Assembly: GCF_007489275.1 (NCBI RefSeq)
Contig: NZ_VLNR01000037.1
Location: 1-64,000 of the forward strand
Direction: 5' to 3'
Length of the DNA stretch: 64,000 nucleotides
Source: Aquimarina algiphila
GTDB lineage: Bacteria > Bacteroidota > Bacteroidia > Flavobacteriales > Flavobacteriaceae
Every line of letters starts with the position of its first letter. Position 1 is the stretch's first letter. Shown piece by piece: positions 9,458-18,626 of this stretch. The notes beneath the pieces were generated by a model, which saw only the letters and a program-made list of their open reading frames with translations, was not told the origin of the DNA and did no database searches. A program made the position numbers and the translations under genes.

Positions 9458-10072
9458 ATGCATATAGCTATAGCTGGAAATATCGGTGCCGGAAAGACTA
9501 CATTGACCCGATTACTTGCTAAACATTATAAATGGGAAGCCCATTTTGAAGATGTATTAGAAAATCCTTACTTAGAAGATTTCTATAACAAAATGGAACG
9601 TTGGTCTTTTAATCTTCAGATTTATTTCCTGAATAGTCGTTTTAGACAAATACTCGATATTCGCGAAAGCGGAAAAGATATTATACAGGATAGAACTATA
9701 TACGAAGATGCCTATATCTTTGCTCCTAACTTACATGCAATGGGATTGATGACCAATCGTGATTTTGAAAATTACAGGTCACTTTTTGATCTTATGGAAA
9801 ATGTTGTTGAAGGTCCGGATCTTCTTATTTATTTGAGAAGTAGTATTCCTAATCTCGTAAACCAAATTCATAAACGTGGTCGAGAATATGAAAATACAAT
9901 TAGTATTGATTATCTAAGTAGACTTAACGAGAGGTATGAAGCCTGGGCGCATGATTATGATAAAGGAAACCTTTTAATCGTTGATGTAGACCATATCAAT
10001 TTTGTAGATAACCCTGAAGATTTAGGAAGTATTATTAATCGTATCGACGCAGAGTTAAACGGATTATTTTAA
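9458..10072 (+). CDS. Deoxynucleoside kinase (deoxyadenosine/deoxyguanosine kinase type)
   Basis: The 204-residue cytosolic enzyme phosphorylates deoxynucleosides to dNMPs with ATP. A P-loop 'GNIGAGKT' is at residues 7-14, the 'QDRTIYEDAYIFA' segment carries the DR(S/T) motif (D78-R79) that follows the substrate site, and the lid is 'RGREYE' near residue 136. The length matches bacterial dAK/dGK-type kinases. Substrate preference cannot be decided by eye. It starts 174 bp after the response regulator, too far to assume an operon with it. It is followed after 4 bp by the DUF2461 gene, so those two are probably co-transcribed. Confidence 0.9.
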   Translation: MHIAIAGNIGAGKTTLTRLLAKHYKWEAHFEDVLENPYLEDFYNKMERWSFNLQIYFLNSRFRQILDIRESGKDIIQDRTIYEDAYIFAPNLHAMGLMTNRDFENYRSLFDLMENVVEGPDLLIYLRSSIPNLVNQIHKRGREYENTISIDYLSRLNERYEAWAHDYDKGNLLIVDVDHINFVDNPEDLGSIINRIDAELNGLF

Positions 10073-10076
10073 TCTT

Positions 10077-10745
10077 GTGAGTAGCGATATGGATTTTAAT
10101 TTGCTCTTTCAATTCCTTGAAGATTTACAAAACAACAATCATAAAGAATGGATGGATGCTAATAGAAAACAGTATCAAACCATTCGAAATTCATTTGTTC
10201 AATGGTTAGATGATCTGGATTCGAAATTAGCAGGTATTGACCCTAACTACTTTCCAACTCCAGGAAAAAAAGGGATTAATCGCATCAATAACAACTTACT
10301 TTTTCACCCAAACAAGCCTGTGTATAAGGATCATTTTGGGGCAGGACTCGATCAGCGTACCAAACAAGGAGATTTTTATGTTCATATCGGAATCTCAGAG
10401 TGTTTATTAGCTGGTGGGTACTGGAAACCTGATAATAAGATTTTAAATAGTATTCGAGAAGCCATTGATTATAATGGAGAAGAATTAGTGAAAATCATAA
10501 ATAAAAAAAGTTTCAAGCGTACTTTTGGCGGAATGCTTCCTGATGAAGATAAACTAAAAAAAGCTCCAAAAGGTTATACTGTAGATCATGAGCATATTGA
10601 TTTACTTCGTCATCGAACTTTTGCAGTTATTCATCCCTTAACCAAAAAAGATATTCTTAGCGATGATTTTATGGATAAAGTCATAGAAGTTTATAAAGAA
10701 ATGCTTCCTTTTCGACGATATTTTAATGAGGCGGTAACTGTATAA
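10077..10745 (+). CDS. DUF2461 family protein
   Basis: A 222-residue DUF2461 (TIGR02453) protein: 'FLEDLQNNNHKEWMDANRKQYQ' at the N-terminus, then 'FPTPGKKGINRINNNLLFHPNKPVYKDHFGAGL', 'YVHIGISECLLAGGYWKPDN' and a basic 'LKKAPKGYTVDHEHIDLLRHRTFAVIHPL'. The family is conserved and cytosolic, with no proven biochemical function. The GTG start at 10077 lies 4 bp after the kinase stop. An ATG at 10089 (four codons later) is the alternative and removes only a few non-conserved residues. It converges on the Kdo transferase gene with 35 bp between stops and no obvious terminator. Confidence 0.88.
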   Translation: MSSDMDFNLLFQFLEDLQNNNHKEWMDANRKQYQTIRNSFVQWLDDLDSKLAGIDPNYFPTPGKKGINRINNNLLFHPNKPVYKDHFGAGLDQRTKQGDFYVHIGISECLLAGGYWKPDNKILNSIREAIDYNGEELVKIINKKSFKRTFGGMLPDEDKLKKAPKGYTVDHEHIDLLRHRTFAVIHPLTKKDILSDDFMDKVIEVYKEMLPFRRYFNEAVTV

Positions 10746-10780
10746 CGTAGCCCCATTAAAAAGCAACAATTCTTAAAAAT

Positions 10781-12022
10781 CTAATCTATTTTCTTAGATA
10801 AATATTCGACAATTATATTTGTCGCTCCTGTATTGCTATTAATAAAGTGTCCAGAAATCATTCCTGTCTTCTCTCTAAACTTTTTATCTTCTGCAAGTTT
10901 CTGAATCACATTGGTAAATTCGACAGCATTAGTAATGGAGAATAGTCCGGCTAGTTTTTGTAATTGTTTTGCTTCTCTAAACTTTTCGAAGTTTTTACCA
11001 ATTATGATAGGAATTCCAAAAGTAGCTGGTTCTAGAATATTATGCAATCCTCCAGTTCCCATAGCGCCTCCTACATATGCAATATCTCCATAACTATATA
11101 CTCTTGATAAATACCCTATTGTATTCATAATAAAAACCTGTTGATTTTTTAGATCTATACCTTCTTTTTCTGAATATACAACAGTTTTCTTTTTGATTTT
11201 CCCTCTCAATCCATTCACACTACTGTCTTTAATTTCGTGAGGAGCGATAATAAAACAAATTTTATCTGATGCTTCATTTACGAAATCTATAAACACCTCT
11301 TCATCTTGAGGCCAGGAACTCCCCATTACAATACAGAGTCGATCATTAATAAATTCTGAAATAAAATCTACATGATTATCCATCTCTATCTGATGTGATA
11401 CTCTATCAAAACGTGTATCTCCACTTAATGTAACATTATTAAAACCAAGCCCTTCGATCAAATTTTTGGACTCTGTATCCTGAACAAAAAAATGATCCAC
11501 CATCAATAGTGTTTTACGCATAAAACCACCGTACCACTTAAAGAAAGAGTGATCTTCTCTAAATGTTGTTGATATAAATACCACAGGAATATTTTTTGTT
11601 TGTAGCATTTTAAGGTAATTAGGCCAAAATTCATACTTTACAAAAATTGCTAATTCTGGTTGTACCTTTTCTATAAATTTCTGAGCATTGCGCTTGGTAT
11701 CTATCGGAAGGTATACTATGAGATCAGCTAGCGTACTATTTTTCTTAGCTTCATATCCTGAAGGGGAAAAAAAAGTAACCAATAACTTATGATTTGGATA
11801 TTCTTTTTTTAACTCTTCCATCACAGGCACTCCTTGTTCATATTCACCTAAAGATGCACAATGAAACCAGAGGACACGATCCTCGGCGAATATTTTTTCA
11901 TCTACTATTTGAAAAACGTTTTTCCTTCCTTCTACAAACAATTTTAGTTTAGGACTAAACATTCCTATAATCGGAAGTATATTTTCAAATATCGCAATAA
12001 AGAAGTTGTATAAAACGCTCAA
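10781..12022 (-). CDS. waaA: 3-deoxy-D-manno-octulosonic acid (Kdo) transferase
   Basis: This inner-membrane-associated GT30 enzyme transfers Kdo from CMP-Kdo onto lipid A precursor. The 413 residues show an N-terminal hydrophobic anchor ('LYNFFIAIFENILPIIGMF'), the acceptor-domain signature 'VLWFHCASLGEYEQGVPVMEELKKEYP...LLVTFFSPSGYE' with the catalytic Glu in 'LGEYEQ', and the C-terminal donor-binding segment 'YVGGAMGTGGLHNILEPATFGIPIIIGKN'. The length equals the usual WaaA size. It is a single gene, convergent with the DUF2461 gene. Whether it adds one or several Kdo units is not visible. Confidence 0.93.
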   Translation of the reverse strand: MSVLYNFFIAIFENILPIIGMFSPKLKLFVEGRKNVFQIVDEKIFAEDRVLWFHCASLGEYEQGVPVMEELKKEYPNHKLLVTFFSPSGYEAKKNSTLADLIVYLPIDTKRNAQKFIEKVQPELAIFVKYEFWPNYLKMLQTKNIPVVFISTTFREDHSFFKWYGGFMRKTLLMVDHFFVQDTESKNLIEGLGFNNVTLSGDTRFDRVSHQIEMDNHVDFISEFINDRLCIVMGSSWPQDEEVFIDFVNEASDKICFIIAPHEIKDSSVNGLRGKIKKKTVVYSEKEGIDLKNQQVFIMNTIGYLSRVYSYGDIAYVGGAMGTGGLHNILEPATFGIPIIIGKNFEKFREAKQLQKLAGLFSITNAVEFTNVIQKLAEDKKFREKTGMISGHFINSNTGATNIIVEYLSKKID

Positions 12023-12211
12023 GAATGATGATTTTTTTATGAATTGCTAAAATACAGCTCTTTGTTGTAAAACAACATGGAAAATTTCAAAAGAAGCTTC
12101 TTGATTATTTTAAAGAATCAACAATTTAAACCCAAATATTATACGTATAATCTATTATTTGTCTTAAAAATTAAATAACTTGATATCAATATTCACACAA
12201 ACTCAATATTT

Positions 12212-14017
12212 ATGAAATTAAAAACTACTTTAATTGCGCTATTCTCATGTGCTATATTATGCTCTCAAAGCTTCCGCGAGGTACAACTTCCTAAACCTGA
12301 AAACCTAAGCTCTTTTTTTATTGGCCCTCTACTTAAGTCCACAATTCATTATGGAGTTACACCTCCAAATTTTAATGGTAAAGTAATTCTATTTAATCAT
12401 GGATATATTGATCTCAACCAATCCCAATTCTTATTTGACAATTCTTTTTATCAAGAAACTTACAATGAAGGGTACCAAGCTGTTTTTGTAGCGACTACGC
12501 GAGGAGAAGGAATTTGGATTAATGGAAAATTATTAGCCGAGTCTATTGATATTGTTACTCAAAAATTCGATGTAGACCAATTATATTTAATAGCGCATAG
12601 CAATGGCGGAAAAGCTTCAGAAGCCGCAATGTTTCATTATGGAAAAAAGAACAAAGTAGCGCAAGCATTTGCTCTTGGCACTCCTTTTTGGGGTACATAT
12701 CTAGCAGATATTTCACAGATGCCCTGGTTAAATTGGGCTTGGAAACTTACTGGGTTAAATGAAGGCGCCAGAACCTCAACAACATACTATTGTAGAGATG
12801 TTATAAGACCTTTTTTAGATAATCATCCCAATAATGAACCAGAAAAGTTTGTTGTACTAGGAGCGTCAGGTTATTATAAAGGGTCTACTATTGCAGCTCC
12901 TGCTTTTTTACTTACAGGAGGGATTTTGCTTCCAGTCCAGGGAATAAATGATGGTGTGGCTCCTTACAGGAGTACACTTAGACCTGGTGCCGAGTATGTA
13001 TTTAGAAAAAATGATTCGAGAGCTATTTTTGATCACCTTGATGTTAGTCTGGGACAGTTTAGTTGGTCATATATAAAATCATATATCGAAAATCGTGCTC
13101 CAAAAAACACCATCACTCCTGATACCAACCATAATAATTTTAAGATAGAAAGTAATTATTATATTATCCAATCTGAAAATGAATATGATCGCATCGTATT
13201 AGATAAAAACTCTAGTTATGCAGTAACCGAAGTTATTCATGAAAATCCAACTGCAGAATTTAAGGTTTTTGATAAAAATCATAAAAAATTAAATCTATCA
13301 AAAAGCTTTAGTACAGAAAGTCATAAAACTACTATTCCGGTTTCACAACATGACTTAACATTAAAAAGTGACTCTCGATTCGCAGCTTTTGTAAAACAAA
13401 ATAGCGGAGTAAAAATGTCTTTAGAACATATTATAGAAAAGAATCATCAAATATTAAAAGTTAAGATTTATTCTGATAAAAAAGATTTTTTGTCGCTTCT
13501 AAATACTGAAGTACGAGCTGTGATAACCAAAACTTCAAAAATTGATGGAACACCTTTACAAAATGATTCTAAAGTAATCATATTTGAGAAAGATAAAGAT
13601 GGTTTTTATTTCGACACCAGGAATCTGGAAGAAGGTGTATATAGTTTATTTCTAAATTCAGAAAATAAAGGAAATTTTAGAAGAAGTATTATTTCGGGAT
13701 TCGTTGTGGGAGATATCAAAAACAATTTAACTACTATAGAAAATGAAAATACTTTAGAAAAACCAGAGAAATCAATTCAGATTACACCAAACTCGGTTAA
13801 AGACCAAGCCGTTTTATTTATAAAAGGATACACTACTCTAAATAATTGGCTAAACGTAAAGATATATGATATCACAGGAAAAGATATTAAAAGCTTTACA
13901 ATCAGAACAAATCAGAGTCTAAAATATAATATCTCTGAACAATTACAAACATTAAGTAGTGGCATTTATCTTCTTAACGTTGATGATTTTAAAACTATAA
14001 AATTTAATAAAGAATAA
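12212..14017 (+). CDS. Secreted alpha/beta-hydrolase (lipase-like) with T9SS sorting tail
   Basis: 601 residues. A signal peptide (about 1-18) precedes an alpha/beta-hydrolase domain with oxyanion 'LFNHGY' (about 60-65), a nucleophile elbow 'LIAHSNGG' (Ser130) and 'VQGINDGVAPYRSTL', where the Asp may be the acid, with a candidate His in 'FDHLDVSLGQFSW'. A beta-rich linker (about 300-500) follows. The last 80 residues ('ITPNSVKDQAVLFIKGY...VKIYDITGKDIKSF...LSSGIYLLNV') form a type A T9SS C-terminal domain, so the protein is expected at the cell surface or in the medium. The resemblance is to triacylglycerol lipases and PGAP1-like esterases. The substrate is not known. A terminator follows. Confidence 0.85.
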   Translation: MKLKTTLIALFSCAILCSQSFREVQLPKPENLSSFFIGPLLKSTIHYGVTPPNFNGKVILFNHGYIDLNQSQFLFDNSFYQETYNEGYQAVFVATTRGEGIWINGKLLAESIDIVTQKFDVDQLYLIAHSNGGKASEAAMFHYGKKNKVAQAFALGTPFWGTYLADISQMPWLNWAWKLTGLNEGARTSTTYYCRDVIRPFLDNHPNNEPEKFVVLGASGYYKGSTIAAPAFLLTGGILLPVQGINDGVAPYRSTLRPGAEYVFRKNDSRAIFDHLDVSLGQFSWSYIKSYIENRAPKNTITPDTNHNNFKIESNYYIIQSENEYDRIVLDKNSSYAVTEVIHENPTAEFKVFDKNHKKLNLSKSFSTESHKTTIPVSQHDLTLKSDSRFAAFVKQNSGVKMSLEHIIEKNHQILKVKIYSDKKDFLSLLNTEVRAVITKTSKIDGTPLQNDSKVIIFEKDKDGFYFDTRNLEEGVYSLFLNSENKGNFRRSIISGFVVGDIKNNLTTIENENTLEKPEKSIQITPNSVKDQAVLFIKGYTTLNNWLNVKIYDITGKDIKSFTIRTNQSLKYNISEQLQTLSSGIYLLNVDDFKTIKFNKE

Positions 14018-14035
14018 GTGAGTTGATATATATGT

Positions 14036-14069
14036 AAAGTGAAATGTATGTCTAGATACATTTCACTTT
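14036..14069 (+). terminator. Hairpin terminator after the T9SS lipase-like gene
   Basis: A perfect 14-bp stem (14036-14049 with 14056-14069) with a 6-nt loop is followed by ATTATTT. It lies 19 bp after the stop codon. Confidence 0.75.
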
Positions 14070-14113
14070 ATTATTTGCAGTTAATAAAAAATATATCAAA
14101 ACTATAGTTCACA

Positions 14114-14144
14114 TTGGCAATCGTATCAATATTTTGTACTTTCG
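14114..14144 (+). promoter_or_regulatory. Promoter of the DegT aminotransferase gene
   Basis: TTG at 14114-14116 and TACTTTCG at 14137-14144, separated by 20 bp, fit the Bacteroidota -33/-7 pattern (TTG, TAnnTTTG). Transcription would begin near 14150, leaving a short leader to the ATG at 14167. Confidence 0.5.
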
Positions 14145-14166
14145 TGAGGTTACAATAAACACATTC

Positions 14167-15336
14167 ATGAAGAAAATACAAATGGTTGATCTTAAGGGTC
14201 AATATGAGCAAATTCAAGAACAAGTAGATTCATCTGTACTTAACGTTATACATTCCACAGCTTTTATTAATGGACCCGAGGTTCATAGTTTTCAAAAAGA
14301 ACTAGAGGATTATCTAAATGTAAAACATGTAATTCCTTGTGCAAATGGGACAGATGCATTGCAGATTGCCATGATGGGACTTGGTCTTCAACCAGGAGAT
14401 GAAGTGATTACAGCAGATTTTACATTTGCCGCAACTGTAGAAGTAATCGCATTGCTTCAACTTACTCCAGTATTAGTAGATGTAGAGCCTGATTCCTTTA
14501 ATATTGATCCAGAAGCCATAAAAAAAGCAATTACACCAAAGACCAAAGCTATTGTGCCTGTGCATCTGTTTGGTCAAGCAGCCAATATGGATGCAATAAT
14601 GGCAATTGCAGAAGACTATAATTTATACGTAATCGAAGATAATGCTCAGGGTATTGGCGGAAGTTATACATTTGAAGATGGGAAATCTGTAAAAACAGGG
14701 ACTATTGGCCATGTAGCGTCAACTTCTTTTTTTCCTTCTAAAAACTTAGGATGCTATGGTGATGGAGGTGCGATCTTTACTAATGATGATGAGCTAGCAC
14801 ATATTATTCGAGGAGTAGTAAATCATGGAATGTACAAGCGATATCATCATGATGTTGTTGGTGTAAATTCTCGTTTAGACTCTATACAGGCAGCAGTTTT
14901 AAGAGCAAAATTACCTAATTTGGATCGCTACAATGATGCAAGAAGAACAGCCGCAAGAAAATATAATAAAGCGTTTGAAGGAATTAAAAATATCATAACC
15001 CCATCAGCAAAAGGAAATACTTGTGATGTGTCCCAAGGTAAAATTTGCAATACTTGTAATTGTCATGTATTTCATCAATATACCCTTAGAGTAATTAATA
15101 CTGATCGTGATGCTTTAGTCAAACATCTTAATGATAATGCAATTCCTTGTGGGGTCTACTACCCTATCCCATTACACAGTCAAAAGGCATATCAAGACTC
15201 ACGATATAATGAAGCTGATTTTCCTGTTACGAATCAGCTGGTTACAGAAGTTATTTCCTTACCTATGCATACAGAACTAGATAATGAACAAATAGATTTT
15301 ATTACTAAAACTGTTATTGATTTTGTAACAAAATAA
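14167..15336 (+). CDS. DegT/DnrJ/EryC1/StrS-family sugar aminotransferase
   Basis: The 389-residue PLP enzyme transfers an amino group from glutamate to a nucleotide-linked keto-sugar, as in surface polysaccharide or lipopolysaccharide synthesis. Seen: 'ANGTDALQIAM' (phosphate cup, about 59-69), 'VIEDNAQGIGGSY' (Asp158), and 'STSFFPSKNLGCYGDGGAIFTN' with the Schiff-base Lys192. The longer frame opening with TTG at 14134 was rejected because those codons contain the -7 box; the ATG at 14167 starts a normal 'MKKIQMVDLKGQY'. Oddity: four closely spaced cysteines (C286, C294, C297, C299) just before 'HVFHQYTLRV'. The exact sugar is unknown and no other polysaccharide genes are adjacent. Confidence 0.9.
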   Translation: MKKIQMVDLKGQYEQIQEQVDSSVLNVIHSTAFINGPEVHSFQKELEDYLNVKHVIPCANGTDALQIAMMGLGLQPGDEVITADFTFAATVEVIALLQLTPVLVDVEPDSFNIDPEAIKKAITPKTKAIVPVHLFGQAANMDAIMAIAEDYNLYVIEDNAQGIGGSYTFEDGKSVKTGTIGHVASTSFFPSKNLGCYGDGGAIFTNDDELAHIIRGVVNHGMYKRYHHDVVGVNSRLDSIQAAVLRAKLPNLDRYNDARRTAARKYNKAFEGIKNIITPSAKGNTCDVSQGKICNTCNCHVFHQYTLRVINTDRDALVKHLNDNAIPCGVYYPIPLHSQKAYQDSRYNEADFPVTNQLVTEVISLPMHTELDNEQIDFITKTVIDFVTK

Positions 15337-15360
15337 ATCATACTCATAATATATACTATA

Positions 15361-15396
15361 TGTTATGGTTTAGATAATATTATCTAGACCATAACA
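15361..15396. terminator. Long palindrome after the aminotransferase gene
   Basis: Arms 15361-15377 and 15380-15396 pair over 17 positions with one G-U, forming a hairpin with an AT-only tip, 25 bp past the stop. It probably ends the aminotransferase transcript before the helicase gene. Confidence 0.55.
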
Positions 15397-15436
15397 TTAT
15401 AAATTAACTGAATTTCTCCCCTAACCTGCTCAAAAA

Positions 15437-18334
15437 ATGGATTCTTTTTGCATCTGTTACAACCTTGTTTCTTATCCCAATATTGAACTCCCTCCTCTGC
15501 CAGAGGCATATATAGTAGCCATAAAAGAAAACCATTTAGGCTATATAGAAAAACAGGCGATTCCAAGTACCTTAGAAAGCTTTAATATCAGCTATTATGA
15601 ATCACCTCATGAACAAATACTAGGTATATGTAATCTTTTAAAACCTATAAATCTAGAGCAAAGATTTCAACCTAAAAAAAGTAGAAAAAAATTAAAGCTA
15701 TCAGAATTAGTAAAGGATAAAAAAACTAAAGAAATTATAGTTGCTTTCATCAATAGAAAATTAGCTTTGTTTTATAATCTGGTTTATGAAAATCAATACC
15801 CCCTTTGTTTTCGAGCAGATAGAAAAGATCCTGTTTCAGTATCTCAAATTCATTTTTCAAATACTGCGTTAGATCCATTATTAACCTTTAAAAAAACTAA
15901 TGATGGTATCGAATATTCTTTCTCTCTCAGTGATCACGAGAAAGAATATATTCCTTCGCAAAATGATATAACCATACTGTTAAATGATCCGGCATGGATT
16001 GTTTTAAACAAAAAAGTATATCAAATTAATAATATTAATGCGAATAAGCTAAAACCTTTCTTTACCAAAGAAGTAATTACCATTGCTCAAAAACATATTA
16101 AAACGTATGTAGAAAAAATCATTATTCCGGTGATCAAAAATATAGATATCTCTGCTGTTGGTTTTGATATCCAGATAAAAAATAGCATTACCGGTTATAC
16201 TATTGAAATTATTGAAGATTTTATCAAAGGAAATTATGTAGCTAAAGTTATTTTTGAGTATGATACTGATATTTTTGATCATTATAGCCAAAAGAGCACT
16301 GCTTCTCATGTACATTTTGGTAAAGAAGAGGAGTTACAGATTATTCAGACTAGAAGAGATACTGGTGCAGAAAATAAGATTATTGATTTACTTACAAGTA
16401 AAGGATTGTCTTTAAATGATAATTTACTGTTAGAAACAGCAACAGAAGATTCTTTTTCTATATTTCAATGGTACACAAATCATGAGTCACAACTTTCTGA
16501 AGAAGGTTTTAAATCTATAATTCCTAAAATTGATAATAAAAATATTCTTTTAGCTCCTCATGCCATTCAGTTTGATAATCAACAACAAAGTGATTGGTTT
16601 GACATAAAAGGAGTGATCACTATTGGAGGTTTACAAATTCCGTTTTCAAAATTTGTAAATCATATCAAAGAGAATAATCGTTTTTTTTCTGTTGATGACG
16701 ATACTATTTTTCTAATTCCAGATTCTTGGATGACCCGATATAGAAAGTTAGCTAGTTTTGGAAAAGTAGAAGAAGAAAAAATCATTATTAACAAGAGTAA
16801 TTATACGATACTACAGGAGGTATTAACTCCAGAAGAAATTGACATACAAAATCCAACAGAAACTTCATATACCCAATCACCATTACTTAAAGCTACATTA
16901 CGCCCGTATCAGGAAAAAGGGGTACAATGGCTGGTACAACATAACAGCAATAACTTAGGGGCTTGTCTGGCAGATGATATGGGGTTAGGGAAGACATTAC
17001 AAACTATTGCTACTTTAGCTTTCACCAAAGACCAACTTACTCCACAGGAAAATGAAGTAGAAAAGATAAAGCTAGATTTATTTAGTAATCCGTTAGAAAT
17101 AAAAACCTTTCTTAAAGCTTTAATTATATTGCCTTCTTCTTTAATTTTTAACTGGGCACAAGAGATTCTAAAATTTGCACCACATTTCAGTATTATAAAG
17201 TATACCGGTTCTGATAGAAAAAAAATAGCTCCTTATTTAGAAAGTTATGATGTTATTCTTACCACGTATACTACCGCAACCAAAGATATAAGTGTCTTAG
17301 AAAAAATTAATTTCAACTACCTCATTTTAGATGAAAGTCAACAAATCAAAAACAAAGATTCTAAATTATTCTCGGCTATAAACAAAATTAATTCGGCACA
17401 TAAAATATCCTTAAGTGGTACTCCAATAGAGAATTCATTATCTGATCTATGGTCGCAAATGCAATTTATAAACCCTGGTATATTAGGTAGCTTTCCTTTT
17501 TTCAAAGAATATTTTAAAATTCCAATTGAAAAACATAGAAACCAGGAAAGAATAGAAGAGCTCAAAACACTTATTGATCCCTTTATTCTTAGACGTACCA
17601 AAGAACAAGTTGCCAAAGACTTACCTGAACTTACAGAACAGATTATATATACAGAAATGCACTCTAGTCAGGAAAAACAATATGTATCTGAAAAATCTGC
17701 AGCACGAAATCTATTGTTAGGAATTGATAGTCAAACCAGTAATAAAATTCATATCCTTAACACGCTTAACAAATTAAGACAATTAGCAAACCATCCTAAG
17801 TTAATCAACTCAGATACTGATAGCTCATCAGGAAAATTCGAAGATGTAACCAATTATATCACAACATTGGTTAAAGCAGATAAAAAAGTATTGATCTTCA
17901 GTTCTTTTGTATCTCATTTACAATTATATACAAAATGGTGTGATACTCAAAATATTACATACATTACTTTAACCGGGCAAACAAAAGGGGATGAACGAGA
18001 ACAAGTTGTTAATCAGTTTCAGGAAAACGAATCGACATCTGTCTTTTTTATATCTCTAAAAGCTGGTGGAGTTGGTCTTAATCTTACAAAAGCTTCTTAT
18101 GTAATTTTATTAGACCCATGGTGGAATCCGTTTATAGAAAAACAAGCCATTGCGAGATCACATAGAATCGGACAAACCAGTAATGTTATGGTTACTCGAT
18201 TTATTACTAAAAATACCATCGAAGAGAAGATATTACAATTACAAGAAAAGAAAAAAGACTTATCTGATGAAATTATTGATGTAAATGTCATCCCACAGTA
18301 TGTAGAACAGGATTTGGAAGAATTATTAACATAA
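15437..18334 (+). CDS. SNF2-family DEAD/DEAH-type helicase (RapA/SNF2-like ATPase)
   Basis: 965 residues. The first 480 or so are a lineage-specific region without recognised motifs. The SNF2 ATPase follows: 'LRPYQEKGVQWL', Walker A 'LADDMGLGKTLQT' (about 512-522), motif Ia 'ALIILPSSLIFNW', DEAH-box variant 'DESQ' (about 631), motif III 'LSGTPIENSLSDLWSQ', then helicase C 'KVLIFSSFVSHLQLY', 'LTGQTKGDER', 'ISLKAGGVGLNLTKASYVILLDPWWNP' and 'QAIARSHRIGQ'. Such proteins are ATP-driven DNA translocases that remodel protein-DNA complexes. No SWIM zinc finger (CxC...CxH) was seen at the N-terminus. It is a single gene with no restriction or defence genes beside it, so a housekeeping role is at least as likely as defence. 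Confidence 0.92.
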   Translation: MDSFCICYNLVSYPNIELPPLPEAYIVAIKENHLGYIEKQAIPSTLESFNISYYESPHEQILGICNLLKPINLEQRFQPKKSRKKLKLSELVKDKKTKEIIVAFINRKLALFYNLVYENQYPLCFRADRKDPVSVSQIHFSNTALDPLLTFKKTNDGIEYSFSLSDHEKEYIPSQNDITILLNDPAWIVLNKKVYQINNINANKLKPFFTKEVITIAQKHIKTYVEKIIIPVIKNIDISAVGFDIQIKNSITGYTIEIIEDFIKGNYVAKVIFEYDTDIFDHYSQKSTASHVHFGKEEELQIIQTRRDTGAENKIIDLLTSKGLSLNDNLLLETATEDSFSIFQWYTNHESQLSEEGFKSIIPKIDNKNILLAPHAIQFDNQQQSDWFDIKGVITIGGLQIPFSKFVNHIKENNRFFSVDDDTIFLIPDSWMTRYRKLASFGKVEEEKIIINKSNYTILQEVLTPEEIDIQNPTETSYTQSPLLKATLRPYQEKGVQWLVQHNSNNLGACLADDMGLGKTLQTIATLAFTKDQLTPQENEVEKIKLDLFSNPLEIKTFLKALIILPSSLIFNWAQEILKFAPHFSIIKYTGSDRKKIAPYLESYDVILTTYTTATKDISVLEKINFNYLILDESQQIKNKDSKLFSAINKINSAHKISLSGTPIENSLSDLWSQMQFINPGILGSFPFFKEYFKIPIEKHRNQERIEELKTLIDPFILRRTKEQVAKDLPELTEQIIYTEMHSSQEKQYVSEKSAARNLLLGIDSQTSNKIHILNTLNKLRQLANHPKLINSDTDSSSGKFEDVTNYITTLVKADKKVLIFSSFVSHLQLYTKWCDTQNITYITLTGQTKGDEREQVVNQFQENESTSVFFISLKAGGVGLNLTKASYVILLDPWWNPFIEKQAIARSHRIGQTSNVMVTRFITKNTIEEKILQLQEKKKDLSDEIIDVNVIPQYVEQDLEELLT

Positions 18335-18566
18335 TGTCTTCTAATTTTTCAAGTATTCGAGAAGGTTTATTCACTATGTATTTTTATCATTGTTTTTATA
18401 CAAAAGTAATTATTATAAAAGCTTTTGTTTTTTTAGTGTTAATCTCACTATAGAGATATGACTATTTGAAAGAGAAAATTCCTTGTCTTCAATATAATTT
18501 TCGATAGAAAACCGATCAGACTAACATAAATTCTCTTGGATAAAATTCGCATTTTTAATCTTCAGA

Positions 18567-18597
18567 AAAGAAGGTGCTCTTTTCAGGCACCTTCTTT
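18567..18597. terminator. Bidirectional terminator between helicase and chitinase genes
   Basis: A perfect 11-bp stem (18567-18577 with 18587-18597) and a 9-nt loop sit 30 bp beyond the chitinase stop in the convergent gap. The flanking A4 and T3 make it best suited to the minus-strand chitinase transcript. The rest of the 292-bp gap shows nothing. Confidence 0.75.
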
Positions 18598-18626
18598 ATA
18601 TCAATCTATTTTTATTTTATGGGTAA

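Noticed and set aside
15437..18334. SNF2 helicase as part of a defence system
   Set aside because: No nuclease, methyltransferase or other defence gene is adjacent; neighbours are an aminotransferase and a chitinase.
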